From positions 186,001 through 250,000 of the forward strand of contig NZ_SORF01000003.1 of the NCBI RefSeq assembly GCF_004366795.1: DNA of 64,000 bases. The letters run 5' to 3'. Made by a program: the position numbers and the translations under genes. A model generated the notes under the pieces. It had not been told where the DNA came from and ran no database searches. It saw nothing but the letters and a program-made list of their open reading frames with translations. The stretch comes from Alicyclobacillus sacchari (GTDB lineage Bacteria; Bacillota; Bacilli; Alicyclobacillales; Alicyclobacillaceae). Positions 8,795 through 16,575 of this stretch are shown here, in pieces (position 1 is the first letter of the stretch; the number at the start of each line of letters is the position of its first letter).

Positions 8795-9652
8795 ATGGCA
8801 GAACAGTTAGTCGGCCGCCCTGTCGCACAGGCGCTCAGCGAAGATGTCGCGGCTGAGACCGCATCGTGGCAAGCCCGTGGCATTCAACCGAAACTGGTAA
8901 CGCTGCTTGTCGGTGACGATCCCGCTTCCAGCGTCTATGCCGCGCAAAAGCGCCGCACGGCAGAACGCCTTGGCGTCGAATTCGAAATCATGCACCTGCC
9001 ACAACTGTGTGACACAGACGAGCTGGTCCGCCGGGTCGAAGCGTTGAACGCCGATCCATCGGTCCACGGCATCATGATTGAGATGCCCCTGCCCGGCTGC
9101 GTCGATGTACAGCGGATCGTCAGTGCGATCGATGCGCTCAAAGACGTCGATGGCCTATCACCATGCCATTCCATTGCGAAACCAACACCGGAGGCTGCAC
9201 TCTACCCGGCCACGCCACTGGCCTGCATTCGCCTGTTGAAGCACTATGGCTACAAACTCCAAGGTGCTGACGTGACGCTCGTCGGGTGCGGCCAGACCGT
9301 CGGTTTGCCGCTCCTGCACCTGCTCATCGCCGAAGGCGCAACCGTCGCCGCGTGTCACGAGTTCACGCGCGACGTGAAGAGTCACCTGCAAAATAGCGAG
9401 ATCGCCATCGTGGCGGTGGGCAAAGGCGGACTGCTCGGCCCTGATATGGTGCACGCGGGCCTGACCGTCATCGACGTCGGCATTTCACAAAGCGACGACG
9501 GGGATGTACAGGGCGACCTCGCACCCGATGCGGCAGCCCTGACCAAAGCATACACGCCGACGCCCGGCGGGGTCGGCGCCGTGACGACGGTACAGATTTT
9601 CGCCAACTTGATGCACGGGATGAAGCTGCAAGAGGATGCGGGTGTGTTGTAG
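8795..9652 (+). CDS. folD: Bifunctional methylenetetrahydrofolate dehydrogenase/cyclohydrolase, divergent
   Basis: FolD interconverts methylene-, methenyl- and 10-formyl-tetrahydrofolate. Its 285 residues include the catalytic SVYAAQKRR (Tyr and Lys), KDVDG, and PTPGGVGAVTT. Two usual signatures are altered: the FxPCTPxG segment reads LYPATPLA, and the GRSxxVGxP nucleotide loop reads GCGQTVGLP. It is thus a diverged FolD, possibly with changed cofactor handling. The ATG at 8795 follows AGGAGGGG; an in-frame longer reading frame would run through the riboswitch and is rejected. The ZTP riboswitch supports a one-carbon role. Confidence 0.88.
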   Translation: MAEQLVGRPVAQALSEDVAAETASWQARGIQPKLVTLLVGDDPASSVYAAQKRRTAERLGVEFEIMHLPQLCDTDELVRRVEALNADPSVHGIMIEMPLPGCVDVQRIVSAIDALKDVDGLSPCHSIAKPTPEAALYPATPLACIRLLKHYGYKLQGADVTLVGCGQTVGLPLLHLLIAEGATVAACHEFTRDVKSHLQNSEIAIVAVGKGGLLGPDMVHAGLTVIDVGISQSDDGDVQGDLAPDAAALTKAYTPTPGGVGAVTTVQIFANLMHGMKLQEDAGVL

Positions 9653-9671
9653 ATGGCACAGCGGGCCTGCG

Positions 9672-10805
9672 TCAAGGCCTGCTTCGTGATCCCAACAACC
9701 GCCGCCACATCACACGGCCGAACACTGGCCCTGTCATGTAAAACAGTGCATTTCGTAAACACGCCACGCCTTTGCTTTGCCACTGCATGATGTCGCCGAA
9801 CTGCCGCGTGACATACGCCATTTGGCGAACCCTGCGCCGGCGTCGATCCGCATAGATGCCGAAAGCCGCTGGCGATACACCGGCATCCCGGACAACTTCC
9901 AACCACACCGCCGCGTCCTCGATGGCCAAGGCACCTCCGAATCCCAGGTTCGGCGTAATGGCGTGCGCCGCGTCACCCATGAGGGCGATATGCCCCATCG
10001 CCATTGGGCAGCCTGGCGGGAGATCCTGAACGCGATGGTGCAAGATATCCGAATCTGCTGTGGCCGCGATGCACGCTTGCACAGGTGGCGGGAATCGCTC
10101 CAAAAGTGTGCGAGCCACAGTCCAACTGTCGCCGTCCCTGAGGTGACTCTGATTCACCGTCGCGAACCAATAGGTTGATTGCGGCGATACGGATGCATAT
10201 CCGAATCGCACGCCCAAACCCCAATACTCCCACATGGTCGCGGGATCGACCACTGCCCCATGCGTCATTCCACGCCACGCGGTGTAGTGAGTCGGCCTCG
10301 GCTGTACCGGGTACAAACAGTTGCGCGCCTGTGAATGGATTCCATCCGCGATGATGACAGCGTCATACCATAGCTGCCCATGCGAACCGACGACAACCGC
10401 GCCATCTTTGGATGTGAGCACGCGATGCACTTGCGCGCGAACAATCTTTGGCTCGTCAAGCGCCTCATACATACGCCGTTGCAAAACATCGCGCCGGACG
10501 CACACCGGGAAGTATCCATATTGCCTGCGTATCCAAGCAAGCGGCAAGGAGTACAACACGGCTCCCCGATCCGTCGCAATCCCGCCGTTGGTCATGGCGT
10601 TGGACGCTACGACATCCACGAAATTGCGCATGCCGAGCTCTGACAGTGCGCATAGGGCATTTGGCCAAAGCGTAATCCCTGTCCCTCCAGCCAACGGATC
10701 TTCGGCCGCATCGAACAGTTGAAAATCGATACCAAGTTGACGACAGGCAAGCCCAGCTGCAAGGCCCGCAATCCCCGCACCGACAATGCCTAAACGAGCG
10801 GCCAA
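9672..10805 (-). CDS. FAD-dependent monooxygenase
   Basis: A flavoprotein hydroxylase of the PheA/TetX/UbiH fold (377 residues). Seen are the dinucleotide motif GIVGAGIAGLAAGLA near the N-terminus, the DG motif VIIADGIHSQAR around residue 150, and the GD motif ALMGDAAHAITPNLGFGGA near residue 280 that contacts the FAD ribityl chain. The substrate cannot be read from sequence. The start is TTG, seven bases after GGAGGGG, and lies four bases after the stop of the ABC permease gene. It is therefore the third gene of that operon, an unusual partner for a metal exporter. It converges with folD. Confidence 0.85.
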   Translation of the reverse strand: MAARLGIVGAGIAGLAAGLACRQLGIDFQLFDAAEDPLAGGTGITLWPNALCALSELGMRNFVDVVASNAMTNGGIATDRGAVLYSLPLAWIRRQYGYFPVCVRRDVLQRRMYEALDEPKIVRAQVHRVLTSKDGAVVVGSHGQLWYDAVIIADGIHSQARNCLYPVQPRPTHYTAWRGMTHGAVVDPATMWEYWGLGVRFGYASVSPQSTYWFATVNQSHLRDGDSWTVARTLLERFPPPVQACIAATADSDILHHRVQDLPPGCPMAMGHIALMGDAAHAITPNLGFGGALAIEDAAVWLEVVRDAGVSPAAFGIYADRRRRRVRQMAYVTRQFGDIMQWQSKGVACLRNALFYMTGPVFGRVMWRRLLGSRSRP

Positions 10806-10809
10806 CGGA

Positions 10810-11559
10810 TCACCCCTCCCGCAATTGCTGGTGTGGTGTGAACAGCTTGGGATACGTCAAGAATCCGATGACAATGCTCGTAATCGCCGATCCCGCCAAG
10901 ATACAGAAGAGAATCATCAATTGATAGCGAACGGCTTGCACCGGATCCGCCCCCGCGATGATCTGACCCGTCATCATGCCAGGCAATTGAACGAGGCCGG
11001 TCGTCTTTGTCGAATCAATTGTCGGAATCATGCCAGCCCGAATGGCCTGTTTAAGCCGCGGATACACGGCCTGTTTGGGGCTTCCGCCAAGCGCGAGCAC
11101 AGCCGTGATTTCGGCCCGCCCATTTTCGATCTCGCGCTGCAATCGATTGAGGAGAAGGCCTGCCGCCACCATCGAGTTGCCGATGATCATCCCCGTGATG
11201 GTGATGATGTATCTCGCTTGAAAAGGAACGACGCCAATCCCCAGCAACAACCCTTGCGTAACGATCTCGGTGACGACAAGACCCGCCAAAATCGCCCAAA
11301 TCGCACCGGGTATCGCTTTCGCCCGCCCCCTCGCATTCCACGCCGCCACCGCAATGATGAGGGCGACCATCAGCAAGATAAAAATCGTCTGCTGCGATGC
11401 AAAGACAAACTTCAATATGTATCCGACCACCAGCAACTGAATCCCCGCACGCACCGCCGCGATCACGATGTCGCGCTCAACGCCAAGCCGCAGCCAGATC
11501 GAAAGCACGAGTGAGACAACGACGAACAACAATGTGAACGAGAGTGACAGATAACTCAT
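10810..11559 (-). CDS. fetB: ABC transporter permease, FetB/YbbM (UPF0014) family
   Basis: The 249-residue protein has about seven hydrophobic helices and family segments such as GMIIGNSMVAAGLLLNRL, ALGGSPKQAVYPRLKQAIR and VQLPGMMTGQIIAGADP. E. coli FetB exports iron together with FetA. I start at ATG 11559, after AGGAGGG, where ATGA overlaps the ATPase stop; the longer frame to 11721 has no site. Iron or another metal as substrate is inferred from the family. Confidence 0.88.
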   Translation of the reverse strand: MSYLSLSFTLLFVVVSLVLSIWLRLGVERDIVIAAVRAGIQLLVVGYILKFVFASQQTIFILLMVALIIAVAAWNARGRAKAIPGAIWAILAGLVVTEIVTQGLLLGIGVVPFQARYIITITGMIIGNSMVAAGLLLNRLQREIENGRAEITAVLALGGSPKQAVYPRLKQAIRAGMIPTIDSTKTTGLVQLPGMMTGQIIAGADPVQAVRYQLMILFCILAGSAITSIVIGFLTYPKLFTPHQQLREG

Positions 11560-12287
11560 GCTTCTCCCTCCTTCGCCTGCGCGAGAAACGACCGCAATTC
11601 CGAAGTTGCAGGCTCCACAAGCAGGCGTTCTGCAGGGCCATCCTCCACCAACCTGCCCGCAACCAAGAACCAAATGTCGTCCGCCACACGACGAGCCTGA
11701 CGCAAATCGTGCGTCACCCAAAGCATTGTGGTATTCAGACGGGAGCGAATTTCGAGCAACGTTTCCTCCACTTCTCGTTTGGCATGGACATCGAGCGCCG
11801 AGGTCACTTCGTCCAGTAGCAGCACATCCGGTTCCATGGCGAGCGTTCTCGCTAAAGCGACCCGTTGCTGTTGCCCGCCGGAAAGATCCGTCGCAGGTTT
11901 GGTTAACAGCCCCCGCGGCAGATCGACCAGTTCAAGCAGCCGTCCCGCATCGGTCAATGGACGGTTGTGCAACCGCAAACCAAACAGCACATTGTCCTCA
12001 ACAGTGCCCGGAAACATGGTCGCCGCCTGAAAGACCATCCCCACTTTTTGTCGAAGCAGTTGCACTGGCCAGTCACGAATTTCCTTGCCTGCCACTTCAA
12101 TGCGCCCTGTGGATGGCGTCCGCAGCAGGTTGCACAGCGATAACAACGTGCTCTTCCCTGCACCAGATGGGCCGATCACGGCCGCCGTACGCCCTCTTTC
12201 CAACGTTGCGCTGACACCTTGCAACAACCACGTATCGCCATCGCTTTGATAGCCGACGTCCATCATCTGTATCGCCGCTTCGCTCAC
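11556..12287 (-). CDS. fetA: ABC transporter ATP-binding protein, FetA/YbbL type
   Basis: This is a 243-residue ABC ATPase with Walker A GPSGAGKST, Q-loop VFQAATMFPGTV, signature [16 protein letters not shown], Walker B VLLLDEVTSALD and H-loop WVTHD. It powers the permease encoded next (4-base overlap). GGAGGAG sits six bases before GTG 12287, so I prefer that start over the in-frame ATG at 12311. The pair matches E. coli FetAB, linked to iron export and peroxide resistance. Confidence 0.9.
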   Translation of the reverse strand: MSEAAIQMMDVGYQSDGDTWLLQGVSATLERGRTAAVIGPSGAGKSTLLSLCNLLRTPSTGRIEVAGKEIRDWPVQLLRQKVGMVFQAATMFPGTVEDNVLFGLRLHNRPLTDAGRLLELVDLPRGLLTKPATDLSGGQQQRVALARTLAMEPDVLLLDEVTSALDVHAKREVEETLLEIRSRLNTTMLWVTHDLRQARRVADDIWFLVAGRLVEDGPAERLLVEPATSELRSFLAQAKEGEA

Positions 12288-12381
12288 AGATTTCTCCTCC
12301 GTCCTCTGCATGTTGTATACTGGCTCGGTGCAAGACTGTTGGAAACAACTTAGTCGTGCACGTCAAATGGAGGTGTTCCTG

Positions 12382-13389
12382 ATGTCTGATACAAAAGCCA
12401 CACGTATCGTCCTGGCCAAACGCCCTATCGGCACGCCCGATGACGATTGTTTCCGCACGGAAACGGTCTCCCTCGGCGAACCCGCCGACGGGCAAGTCCT
12501 CGTCAAAACTCGCTACCTTTCCGTCGATCCCTATATGCGCGGGCGTATGAATGACGTCAAATCGTATGTCCCACCCTACCGCCTCGATGAACCCATTTCT
12601 GGCGGCGCCATCTGCGAAGTCGTCGCTTCGCGCGCTTCTCACCTACAGCCGGGCGATCTCGTTCTCACCCAGACGGGTTGGCAGACACACGCCCTGGTCG
12701 CGGCTGAAAAGGCCAGCAAACTCGATCCAGTGCCACAACCTGTGACCCTTGCTCTTGGGCTGCTCGGTATGACCGGGCTGACGGCCTATTTTGGCCTCAT
12801 TGATATCTGCGATCCGAAACCTGGCCAAACCATCGTCGTCTCTGGTGCCGCAGGTGCGGTTGGCATGGTCGTCGGGCAAATCGGAAAAATCCTCGGTTGC
12901 CGGGTTGTTGGTATCGCCGGATCGGACGAAAAAAATCGATACCTGACCGACGAGATCGGATTCGATGCGTCCGTCAACTACAAATCGCCGACTTTCTATG
13001 AAGACCTCAAAAAGGCGTGTCCCGACGGCGTCGACGTGTACTTTGACAACGTGGGTGGCCCGGTTACCGATGCCGTGATGAAGCAGATTAACGATTTCGC
13101 ACGTATCTCAGTGTGCGGTCAGATATCATTGTACAATCTTTCCGAGCCAGACGTTGGCCCCCGCATCGCGCCCATCTTGCTCACACGCAAGGCAAAGATG
13201 CAAGGATTTATCGTCGGCGACTACCATACCCGTTTTCCGGAGGGCATGGCACAACTATCGAAATGGTACACGGAAGGCCGATTGAAGTCCCAAGAAACCA
13301 TCATCAAAGGCTTCGATCGGACTATTGAGGCATTCTTGGGGCTATTCACTGGAATCAACACTGGCAAACTCATTGTGGAAGTTGAATAA
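12382..13389 (+). CDS. NADP-dependent oxidoreductase, MDR superfamily (CurA/YfmJ-like)
   Basis: The 335-residue protein is a zinc-free medium-chain dehydrogenase of the leukotriene B4 12-hydroxydehydrogenase/curcumin reductase group. Visible are LSVDPYMRGRM, LGMTGLTAYFGL, the NADP loop VSGAAGAVGMVVGQIGK and DVYFDNVGG. These enzymes reduce the C=C bond of alpha,beta-unsaturated carbonyls. GGAGGTG lies six bases before the ATG at 12382, so the longer frame from 12310 is not used. A strong terminator follows, making it a single-gene unit, divergent from fetA. Confidence 0.9.
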   Translation: MSDTKATRIVLAKRPIGTPDDDCFRTETVSLGEPADGQVLVKTRYLSVDPYMRGRMNDVKSYVPPYRLDEPISGGAICEVVASRASHLQPGDLVLTQTGWQTHALVAAEKASKLDPVPQPVTLALGLLGMTGLTAYFGLIDICDPKPGQTIVVSGAAGAVGMVVGQIGKILGCRVVGIAGSDEKNRYLTDEIGFDASVNYKSPTFYEDLKKACPDGVDVYFDNVGGPVTDAVMKQINDFARISVCGQISLYNLSEPDVGPRIAPILLTRKAKMQGFIVGDYHTRFPEGMAQLSKWYTEGRLKSQETIIKGFDRTIEAFLGLFTGINTGKLIVEVE

Positions 13390-13411
13390 GTTCATTGCGC
13401 AGGATTTCGCC

Positions 13412-13453
13412 AAAAAACAGGGCAAGCCGTCAGTGTGCGGCTTGCCCTGTTTG
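13412..13453. terminator. Bidirectional rho-independent terminator
   Basis: ACAGGGCAAGCCG and CGGCTTGCCCTGT pair over 13 bases, with TTTGTCTT after it on the plus strand and an A-run before it that becomes a T-run on the minus strand. It ends the oxidoreductase gene and the small convergent membrane protein gene. Confidence 0.85.
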
Positions 13454-13473
13454 TCTTGGAACACTTCATATCA

Positions 13474-13710
13474 TCATCTGTGCCCCTTGTTGGAACCGTA
13501 CCACAGGTGGTCATGAAAAAACTGACGATACATCCACCATGTAAGCACCCCAGCGAGTGCGCAGTGAAGCGCAAGAAACACGCTTTTTCCGAGAGCCGGA
13601 TGCGGTGAATATAAATAGCGAAACGCAACGACGCCAACCAATTCGAAGTTGAACGCAAACAGAATGCCGACGGTCAATAGCGTCAACAGACCTTTGGTAA
13701 CTCTGGACAT
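13474..13710 (-). CDS. Small membrane protein, two predicted helices
   Basis: The 78-residue frame begins MSRVTKGLLTLLTVGILFAF and has a second hydrophobic stretch SVFLALHCALAGVLTWWMY; the end is rich in His and Trp. No family is recognised. The reading frame can extend to 13833, but a good extended -10 promoter at 13763-13791 lies inside that extension, so translation must start later. ATG 13710 is the first clear choice; GGGGGG stands rather far (14 bases) upstream. It converges with the oxidoreductase gene over a shared terminator. Confidence 0.6.
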   Translation of the reverse strand: MSRVTKGLLTLLTVGILFAFNFELVGVVAFRYLYSPHPALGKSVFLALHCALAGVLTWWMYRQFFHDHLWYGSNKGHR

Positions 13711-13762
13711 GGTGCGAATCGCAAATGCCCCCCAAACGACCACACGTTCTTTCGAGGATATG

Positions 13763-13791
13763 ATTATAGCACGCAAATGGCCGAGCGTCAC
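13763..13791 (-). promoter_or_regulatory. Extended -10 promoter for the small membrane protein
   Basis: On the minus strand GTGACG and TATAAT are 17 bases apart, and TGC directly precedes the -10, giving an extended -10. It is close to and divergent from the L,D-transpeptidase gene. Confidence 0.6.
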
Positions 13792-13944
13792 TGAATAGAA
13801 ATAAGCGTTGGAGGGCGCGGCGTTCGACAGCATGTGACCTGTAGACCTTGCTAGACTGAAAACTGCAGTGTTTCACGGATGAGCGATGCGTCACAATATA
13901 CAGTTGTTGCCGGTCAGATCGGCCTTGGGATGGAGAGATGGCAG

Positions 13945-14901
13945 ATGTGCAAAACTTGGTGGACACGTTGTTTGTCAGCGGTGATAGCAGCCACGGTGTG
14001 GCTCACCCCCTGGGGTATGTCGGAAAACGACAATGCCTCCTTACAACCCGTCCTTGCAGCCCAAGCGACATCGACAAAGAGCGCATCGAGTATATCGACC
14101 AACGCGACGAATCAGACCCATAGCAAACCTCAACCAACAAAGCTGCCGCAGCAACCGAAGCCAGCTGTTGTCGCCGTCGGAACCACGGGCGATGCAGCGC
14201 TTTGGATGAACGAAGCCCTGGCCGAGTTCAATCTGTTGCCCTTGACGTTCAAACCCGCGAATGGAGAAAGCCCTCTGGCCGTATGCAAGGCGCTGCAGGC
14301 CTCGCTTGCCGCTGGTACACTGATACCGGTGGCTGGCTCATGGACATGGAAGACGCCACAGCCTCAAAGCTTGGTGCAGTTGTGGAACCCAAACGTTGCG
14401 TCACCCGTGACGGAAAGTGGCATCATGGCGTTTGAGGCGGCGCAGGGTCTCGCTGTCGATGGCATCGCGGGCCCACAGGTATACGCGGCATTCAAGCAAA
14501 CCTTGACCTCGAATCAGACGGTTGGATCACGACCTTATACGTACATCACCGTCAGCGAGACACGACCTGAGACGCTACGCGTCTGGCAAAACGGAAACGT
14601 GGTACTGACGACACTGGCGAATACCGGTATCTCTGCGTCACCAACGCCCATCGGGACGTTCCCTGTCTATGCACAGTATCTCTCGCAAGACATGCAAGGA
14701 AAGGATCCAAACGGCGTTCCCTACAACGATCCGGATGTACCCTATGTCAGCTACTTCGATGGAGGCTGCGCGATTCACGGGTTTGTCCGCGCCAGCTACG
14801 GATTTCCGCAAAGCCTTGGCTGTGTCGAGTTGCCGCTCGCTATCGCAGGCAAGGTGTTTTCGTACATCCGTATCGGCACACTGGTCACCATCCAAAGCTA
14901 G
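13945..14901 (+). CDS. L,D-transpeptidase (YkuD domain) with peptidoglycan-binding domain, exported
   Basis: The protein starts MCKTWWTRCLSAVIAATVWL, a signal peptide, followed by a low-complexity Ser/Thr/Pro/Gln linker. Around residues 125-170 is a peptidoglycan-binding type 1 domain (FEAAQGLAVDGIAGPQVYAAF). The C-terminus is a YkuD domain with the catalytic block HGFVRASYGFPQSLGCVEL holding His, Ser and Cys. Such enzymes make 3-3 cross-links in peptidoglycan, in Bacillus often in the spore cortex or envelope. GGAGAG seven bases before ATG 13945 decides the start over upstream ATGs at 13879 and 13930. Total 318 residues. Confidence 0.88.
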   Translation: MCKTWWTRCLSAVIAATVWLTPWGMSENDNASLQPVLAAQATSTKSASSISTNATNQTHSKPQPTKLPQQPKPAVVAVGTTGDAALWMNEALAEFNLLPLTFKPANGESPLAVCKALQASLAAGTLIPVAGSWTWKTPQPQSLVQLWNPNVASPVTESGIMAFEAAQGLAVDGIAGPQVYAAFKQTLTSNQTVGSRPYTYITVSETRPETLRVWQNGNVVLTTLANTGISASPTPIGTFPVYAQYLSQDMQGKDPNGVPYNDPDVPYVSYFDGGCAIHGFVRASYGFPQSLGCVELPLAIAGKVFSYIRIGTLVTIQS

Positions 14902-14996
14902 ATTCGTTCCCTAGATAACTGGTTGTTTTGGTAGAATGGGTGCAATCCTTTTCAGATGTTTGACACGAACGTGTCCATACGCCCAAGGAGCCAACC

Positions 14997-16517
14997 ATGA
15001 CCACAACAACCCTCGTCCAAGGCCAGCCGAGCAGCATGCACAGCGAAAAAACACTCGACTGGCCGTTGTCTGTCCTGCTTTTGATCTCTGTCCTGGTGCA
15101 TCTGCCCACTCTCAACATGCCGCTCGTCTCGATTGACGCTTGGCGACAGACAGACGAAGAGAGCATCGTCTATTACTTTGTTCACCATACCATGAATATC
15201 CTCGATCCGGCGGTCTTTTACGACGGTCTCGGCCCACAGCGCGTGCAACTTGAACTACAAATCATCCCATGGCTCACTGCCTGCTTGGTCCACATATTCG
15301 GCTGGCACACATGGCTTCTACATATCGTTCCAGACGCTTGTTTTACCTGCAACGTGTGGCTGTGCTATCGCGTCGCGCGAGCATGCTCTGCCCCGGTCGG
15401 GATGGCTCGCTTGGCTGCCGTGTTTTACTTGCTTATCCCCTATGACATCTACTATGGACAAGCGCTCATGCCGGAAGTCGTGATGACCACGGGCATGTTG
15501 CTCGCCCTGTGGGCGACATTGCGCTATGCGATGAAAACGACCTGGCAGCGGGCGATGGTGACTGGTCTGGCCGTCTGCCTGATGCTGCTTGCCAAGCTTC
15601 CTTCCGCAACAGCCCTGCCCGCACTGGCAGTGGTCGTGATCGGCAAACAGGGCTGGCGCACACTCGCCTCGACACGAACTTGGTTACCCGTCGCGGCCGC
15701 CCTGGCCATCACCTGGCTGTATACCGAATACGAAGGCAGCCACGCCGTACACGCATTCATCGCAGGCGATGCACACGCCTATTTGCTGCAACATCTCGAC
15801 GACACCCTCTCGCCACACATCTATCTACAAGCAGGTTGGTTCGGAGCGACGACGGCGATTGGTTTCGCCATCGCCGCAGCGGCATTCTACGGATGTTTTT
15901 GCCCGTGCGACGGCCCCCTTGTCCCGTTGCGCCGAACCTTCGCAGCCTGGCTTGTCGCGGCGTTTCTATTCACCGCCTGGGTCGCTACACACAACGCGCT
16001 GCACTACTACTACATTGTCCTCACCGTGCCCGCCGCGGAACTGGCCGCCTTGGGGACGTGGCAATTGTGGCAATGCCGCAGCGTCGTATCGCGCCTGATG
16101 GCCGCCGTCGTGGCCTGCGGCGCCTTGACAATGAGTGTCGTGGCGACCCCGGCGTACTATCAACCTGCCGAAGCGCCGATGTATCGGCTAGGAGCCGATT
16201 TGCAAGTGCATCTTCCAGCCAGCGAGGGCATCGCTTTGGTCGCGTCAAGCCCGGTTCTGTTCGACTATGCAAAGCGCGGCGGTTGGCGTTGGTACGGCGG
16301 CGATAAGGCCGCCGCGTTTAAACAGTGGCTGCGTGGAACTTGGGACAAGGGGGCTGGTGTCGCCGTGATCGAAGACCCCAAGGCATACCCAAGCGTCACT
16401 GAGCTGCTCACACAGCGCTATGCCACGCAAGTCCGCGATGGCAGCCTGGTGGCGTGGCTCCCTGCGCATGGAATGGCGAGCGACGGCCACGTTTACAATA
16501 CATTTCGAAACAAGTGA
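14997..16517 (+). CDS. GT-C family glycosyltransferase (family 39/83-like), membrane
   Basis: A 506-residue integral membrane protein with about 10-12 helices. After the first helix it has SIDAWRQTDEES, matching the first extracytoplasmic loop of ArnT/PMT-type transferases, where an Asp acts in catalysis. These enzymes move a sugar from a polyprenyl-phosphate carrier to a lipid or protein outside the membrane. AAGGAG precedes the ATG. It stands alone with no other envelope-polymer genes, so the acceptor is unknown. Confidence 0.82.
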   Translation: MTTTTLVQGQPSSMHSEKTLDWPLSVLLLISVLVHLPTLNMPLVSIDAWRQTDEESIVYYFVHHTMNILDPAVFYDGLGPQRVQLELQIIPWLTACLVHIFGWHTWLLHIVPDACFTCNVWLCYRVARACSAPVGMARLAAVFYLLIPYDIYYGQALMPEVVMTTGMLLALWATLRYAMKTTWQRAMVTGLAVCLMLLAKLPSATALPALAVVVIGKQGWRTLASTRTWLPVAAALAITWLYTEYEGSHAVHAFIAGDAHAYLLQHLDDTLSPHIYLQAGWFGATTAIGFAIAAAAFYGCFCPCDGPLVPLRRTFAAWLVAAFLFTAWVATHNALHYYYIVLTVPAAELAALGTWQLWQCRSVVSRLMAAVVACGALTMSVVATPAYYQPAEAPMYRLGADLQVHLPASEGIALVASSPVLFDYAKRGGWRWYGGDKAAAFKQWLRGTWDKGAGVAVIEDPKAYPSVTELLTQRYATQVRDGSLVAWLPAHGMASDGHVYNTFRNK

Positions 16518-16575
16518 GTGCTTCCGCCTCGCTTATAACCTCATGAGCATGACACTCGCCTATCGGAGGTGCTGT

